Shown: piece after piece, positions 57,412 to 59,829 of the stretch
Numbering within the stretch: position 1 is the stretch's first letter
Layout of the letters: every line of letters starts with the position of its first letter
NCBI GenBank assembly: GCA_000467715.1
Contig: AJFK01000749.1
Location: 1 to 59,829 of the forward strand
Direction: 5' to 3'
Length of the DNA stretch: 59,829 bases
DNA from: Hysterium pulicare CBS 123377
Taxonomy: Eukaryota > Ascomycota > Dothideomycetes > Hysteriales > Hysteriaceae
Notes under the pieces: model-generated
What the model saw: the letters and a program-made list of their open reading frames with translations, nothing else
What the model was told of the DNA's origin: nothing
Database searches by the model: none
Translations under genes and position numbers: made by a program

Positions 57412-58537
57412 GAGAAGTATTTCTTCTGGATTGTTTGGTACTTAATCATTGTGATTGTCTTGTCTACCTATGTATCGATGATGCTCAGTCATAGATTGCC
57501 TAACTTCCGTCATACAACATCTCCATGTCCCAACCGTCCGCTTGCACAGGATCGACCAAGCAGAACTGTCTCAAACGCCCATACACATTTGCAAAAGACT
57601 ATTCGTACCAGCACCTCATCACAAGGAATCCCATCGTAGTCAACAGGTACGTCGGAACAGCCTCGATTCGGTTTCACTAGGCAACTCCAGGTTACTCCTT
57701 GTGTGTATGCCTGTCCTCACTCGTACTTCTGACCAGGGGGCTCACCGACCGAGTGCGAGTGAATATCTGTTTTGCCGTGATACCCACGGAACAAAGCCAT
57801 TGCACCGTTGCGCTCGCCCCTACCTCTGGGTCTCACTCCATAGATCCTGGAGATGTCTGAACTGTGCTAACCATCAATGAAACGAGTACTTACTGCAGTA
57901 TTCCAAGTCCGACGAGGCACCAAGAACAAGGCATAAATTACGTGTAGATCAGGAATACCTTCCCGAGGTCCTAATATAGGTTGTTTCACGAGTATGGGCC
58001 AATGACGTCCAAAGACTAGGTCGTGCTTGTAAGGCTTAATTAAAACACCCCTATCGGACGTGAAGAACTGCAGTAATATAGGAAGGAAAAGCCCGATTTA
58101 AGATAAGTATGCAAAGTCCCGCAGCCTTCTGGCGCCATAAAGACTTAGCCATATTGCGGCACAGCCCTGGGAACCGTTTTGCGTACCACCATTGGACGTG
58201 AAAAACTGCAGTAATATGGGAAGGCAAAGCCCAACTTGAGATAATTATACAAGCCCTGTAGCCGTCTGGAGCTTTTTATAAATAGCCGATATCCTGCAGA
58301 ACTGCATGCATTGAGAACATTTTGGCCTCATAAAGACTTAGCTATATTGCGGCACAGCACTGCGAACCGTTTTGCGTTGAACTGGCGAGAGGGCTGGATC
58401 CAGTAGTGTGGAGCGAGTACATCATCGCATTATGTGAAGCTATCTCTGATGCCTTGATAACGTTTCGTCTTAAGTGCCCAGGGCCAAGAAAATTTGTAGG
58501 ACTGTCATAGTATTCTTGCAGCTCGGCGTCATCGAAA
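57412..58537. promoter_or_regulatory. Upstream region of the enoyl reductase with interleaved repeats
   Basis: About 1.1 kb between the MFS stop and the enoyl reductase start. Frames at 57451-57880 have no recognisable features. The right half contains two pairs of interleaved direct repeats, described separately. TATA-like TTTTTATAAATAG at about 58272-58284 lies far (about 250 bp) from the ATG. It may be a core promoter if the leader is long or has an intron. Confidence 0.4.
58054..58377 (+). repeat. Interleaved direct repeats A-B-A'-B' upstream of the enoyl reductase
   Basis: Element A (58054-58132) recurs as A' (58192-58269); both begin TYGGACGTGAARAACTGCAG and end with GCCKTCTGG. Element B (58136-58184) recurs as B' (58329-58377) with only a few mismatches. 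It contains CATAAAGACTTAGC, ATTGCGGCACAGC and GAACCGTTTTGCGT. The order points to one duplication of a ~130-bp unit, later separated by an extra ~60 bp between A' and B'. The repeats may be regulatory or a remnant of a small mobile element. Confidence 0.88.
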
Positions 58538-59703
58538 ATGGTCACCTCCATCTCGTTATCAGCAAATGTACAGATTCCAGCTACACACAGTGCAGTGGTC
58601 GAGGATGCAAACGGCAAGCCTACCATATTGGCCAACGTTCCAGTGCCAGAGGTGCGACCAGGAACCGTCCTCGTCAGGACTTTGGCCGTGGCACTCATGC
58701 CAGCAGACTACAAAATGGGTCTTGCGTTCCCAACGCCAGGTGCGGGCGTTGGTATGGACTTTGTTGGTCGTGTCGTGAAGCATGGAAGTGAGGAAAACGA
58801 CAGATTCCATGTAGGCGACACAGTCTGTGGTACCGTCCCAGGCTCTTTTCCGCACCAACCATGGAGCGGCGCATTTGCAACATATGTGCTGGCGCCCGCC
58901 GATTTGATCTGCCGCGTTCCTGACCATATGTCGCCTCTCAACGCGGTGAGCATTGGGACGCCTCTGCTTACCTGCTCTATGGCCTTATGGGGCTCCCTGA
59001 GTTCGCTTGGTTTGAAGGGAACACCATCGAGTCCGGCGGCTCCAGGGGACTCAAAATTCGTGCTCGTCTATGGCGGCAGCTCTACCTGTGGAACTATGGC
59101 GATTCAGCTGCTCAAACTGTAGGTTTTCCTACAGTCGTCTCAACCTACTCCTAACATTTCGATAGTTCTGGCCATCAGCCCATCGCTACTTGCTCGCCAA
59201 AGAACTTCGACCTAGTAAAGTCCTTCGGGTCAGTCAACACGTTTGACTATTCAACTCCCGGGATCGGAAATACAATCAGAAAACACACAGATGGCAAGCT
59301 TCGACACGCGCTGGACTGTGTGACCGACAAAGCTTCAGTCCGCTGCTGTTACGAAGCCCTGGGCCGGCCTGGTGGACAGTATGTCAGTCTGGAAGATTGT
59401 CCAGACGACTGGAAGACGAGAACTGTGATCAAGACGAACTTCGTCATGGCTATCGAGGCATTCGGTATCGAGTGTCGCCTGGATGGCCCATATTATCGTC
59501 CAGAAAGCGCAGCAAAACATCAGAAAGCTATCGAACTGCACCAGATGTACCAGAACTGTTTAGATATGAAACAGATAAAGACACACCCACTAGAAGTAGT
59601 AGGGCACACGTTGGGCAGCATTTTGGATGGATTGGACCGGTTGAAAACAGGAGTTGTGTCTGGAAAAAGACTAGCTATAGTATTGCTAGAAGAGAATTGT
59701 TAG
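58538..59703 (+). CDS. Trans-acting enoyl reductase (LovC/ApdC/TenC type)
   Basis: Two exons, 58538-59118 and 59166-59703, with a 47-nt intron, give 372 residues. It is a medium-chain dehydrogenase/reductase without the structural zinc site. Features are an N-terminal GroES-like fold (AVVEDANGKP, VPEVRPGTVLVRTLAVALMP, DYKMG), GMDFVGRVV, GDTVCGTVPGS and the NADPH-binding loop VYGGSSTCGTMAIQLLKLSG across the splice. HALDCVTD follows. Enzymes of this type dock with a highly reducing PKS lacking an active ER and reduce the enoyl intermediates in chosen cycles. The PKS-NRPS here has such an inactive ER region, so the pairing is very likely. The splice is confirmed by continuity of the Rossmann segment. 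The gene is fully inside the window, ending 126 bp before the edge. Confidence 0.94.
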
Positions 59704-59829
59704 AGCTTGCACCCTAATGTATGCGGTAGGAATATATAATAAATGTTAGGCCTTAGAGCGCGCTTTTGTTAGAGAAAGCTATAGACTACTCTAAGTAAAC
59801 CTAGTAGTACTTCTATATATAGCTTATAA
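59704..59829. other. AT-rich right edge
   Basis: The last ~125 bp are rich in TA dinucleotides (for example TATATATAGCTTATAA) and short CTAGTA-like words. This composition resembles the beginning of a RIP-affected, repeat-derived block, but the piece is too short to say more. Confidence 0.3.

Overview
The window looks like genomic DNA from a filamentous ascomycete (Pezizomycotina). Genes carry many short introns (43-90 nt) with GTAAGT-like donors, CTAAC-like branch sites and AG acceptors. The gene families are typically fungal: a GH7 cellobiohydrolase, a Zn2Cys6 regulator, SNG1/DUF3533, ferric reductase, rhodopsin-domain (PTH11-like) membrane proteins and a fungal PKS-NRPS. I cannot name the species. 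No tRNA, rRNA, CRISPR array or intact transposon was seen. All exon structures were read by eye from splice consensus, frame continuity and family conservation.

The left part (1-36 kb) is ordinary chromosome. In order it holds: the 3' end of an unrecognised gene (1-732, +); an old-yellow-enzyme oxidoreductase (2174-3677, +); a secreted GH7 cellobiohydrolase (4346-5817, -); a 3.2 kb gap; a Zn2Cys6 regulator with a His/Asp repeat (8991-11712, +); a chromodomain protein (11933-13306, -); an aspartyl-tRNA synthetase-like protein (14309-16106, -); an SNG1/DUF3533 membrane protein (17310-19093, +); a protein with four FGKHxGKT-type modules (19488-21119, +); a ferric reductase (21825-23999, -); a small unknown membrane protein (25185-25875, +); two rhodopsin-domain proteins (26605-28027, + and 30711-32223, -); and a secreted phospholipase A2 (34974-35471, +). 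Two stretches (28.0-30.7 and 32.2-35.0 kb) appear empty of genes.

The right part (36.8 kb to the end) is a secondary-metabolite gene cluster. A 3987-residue hybrid PKS-NRPS (36817-49154, -) has the order KS-AT-DH-MT-ER0-KR-ACP-C-A-T-R. It is followed by a rhodopsin-domain protein (50208-51334, -), a cytochrome P450 (52325-54325, +), a 14-helix-type MFS exporter (55349-57411, +) and a LovC-type trans-acting enoyl reductase (58538-59703, +). The likely logic is as follows. The PKS with its partner reductase builds a C-methylated reduced polyketide. The NRPS module condenses it with one amino acid, and the R domain releases it, probably by reduction since Ser/Tyr/Lys are kept. The P450 oxidises the product and the MFS protein exports it. 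The cluster may continue past the right edge.

The left border of the cluster is marked by a broken AAA-ATPase (35629-36777, -). It lacks its 5' part exactly where the PKS-NRPS ends and has a frameshift near the Walker B region. The cluster promoters contain unusual tandem repeats (51970-52079; 58054-58377) and share a TGCGGC-containing element, which may be the recognition site of an unseen pathway regulator.
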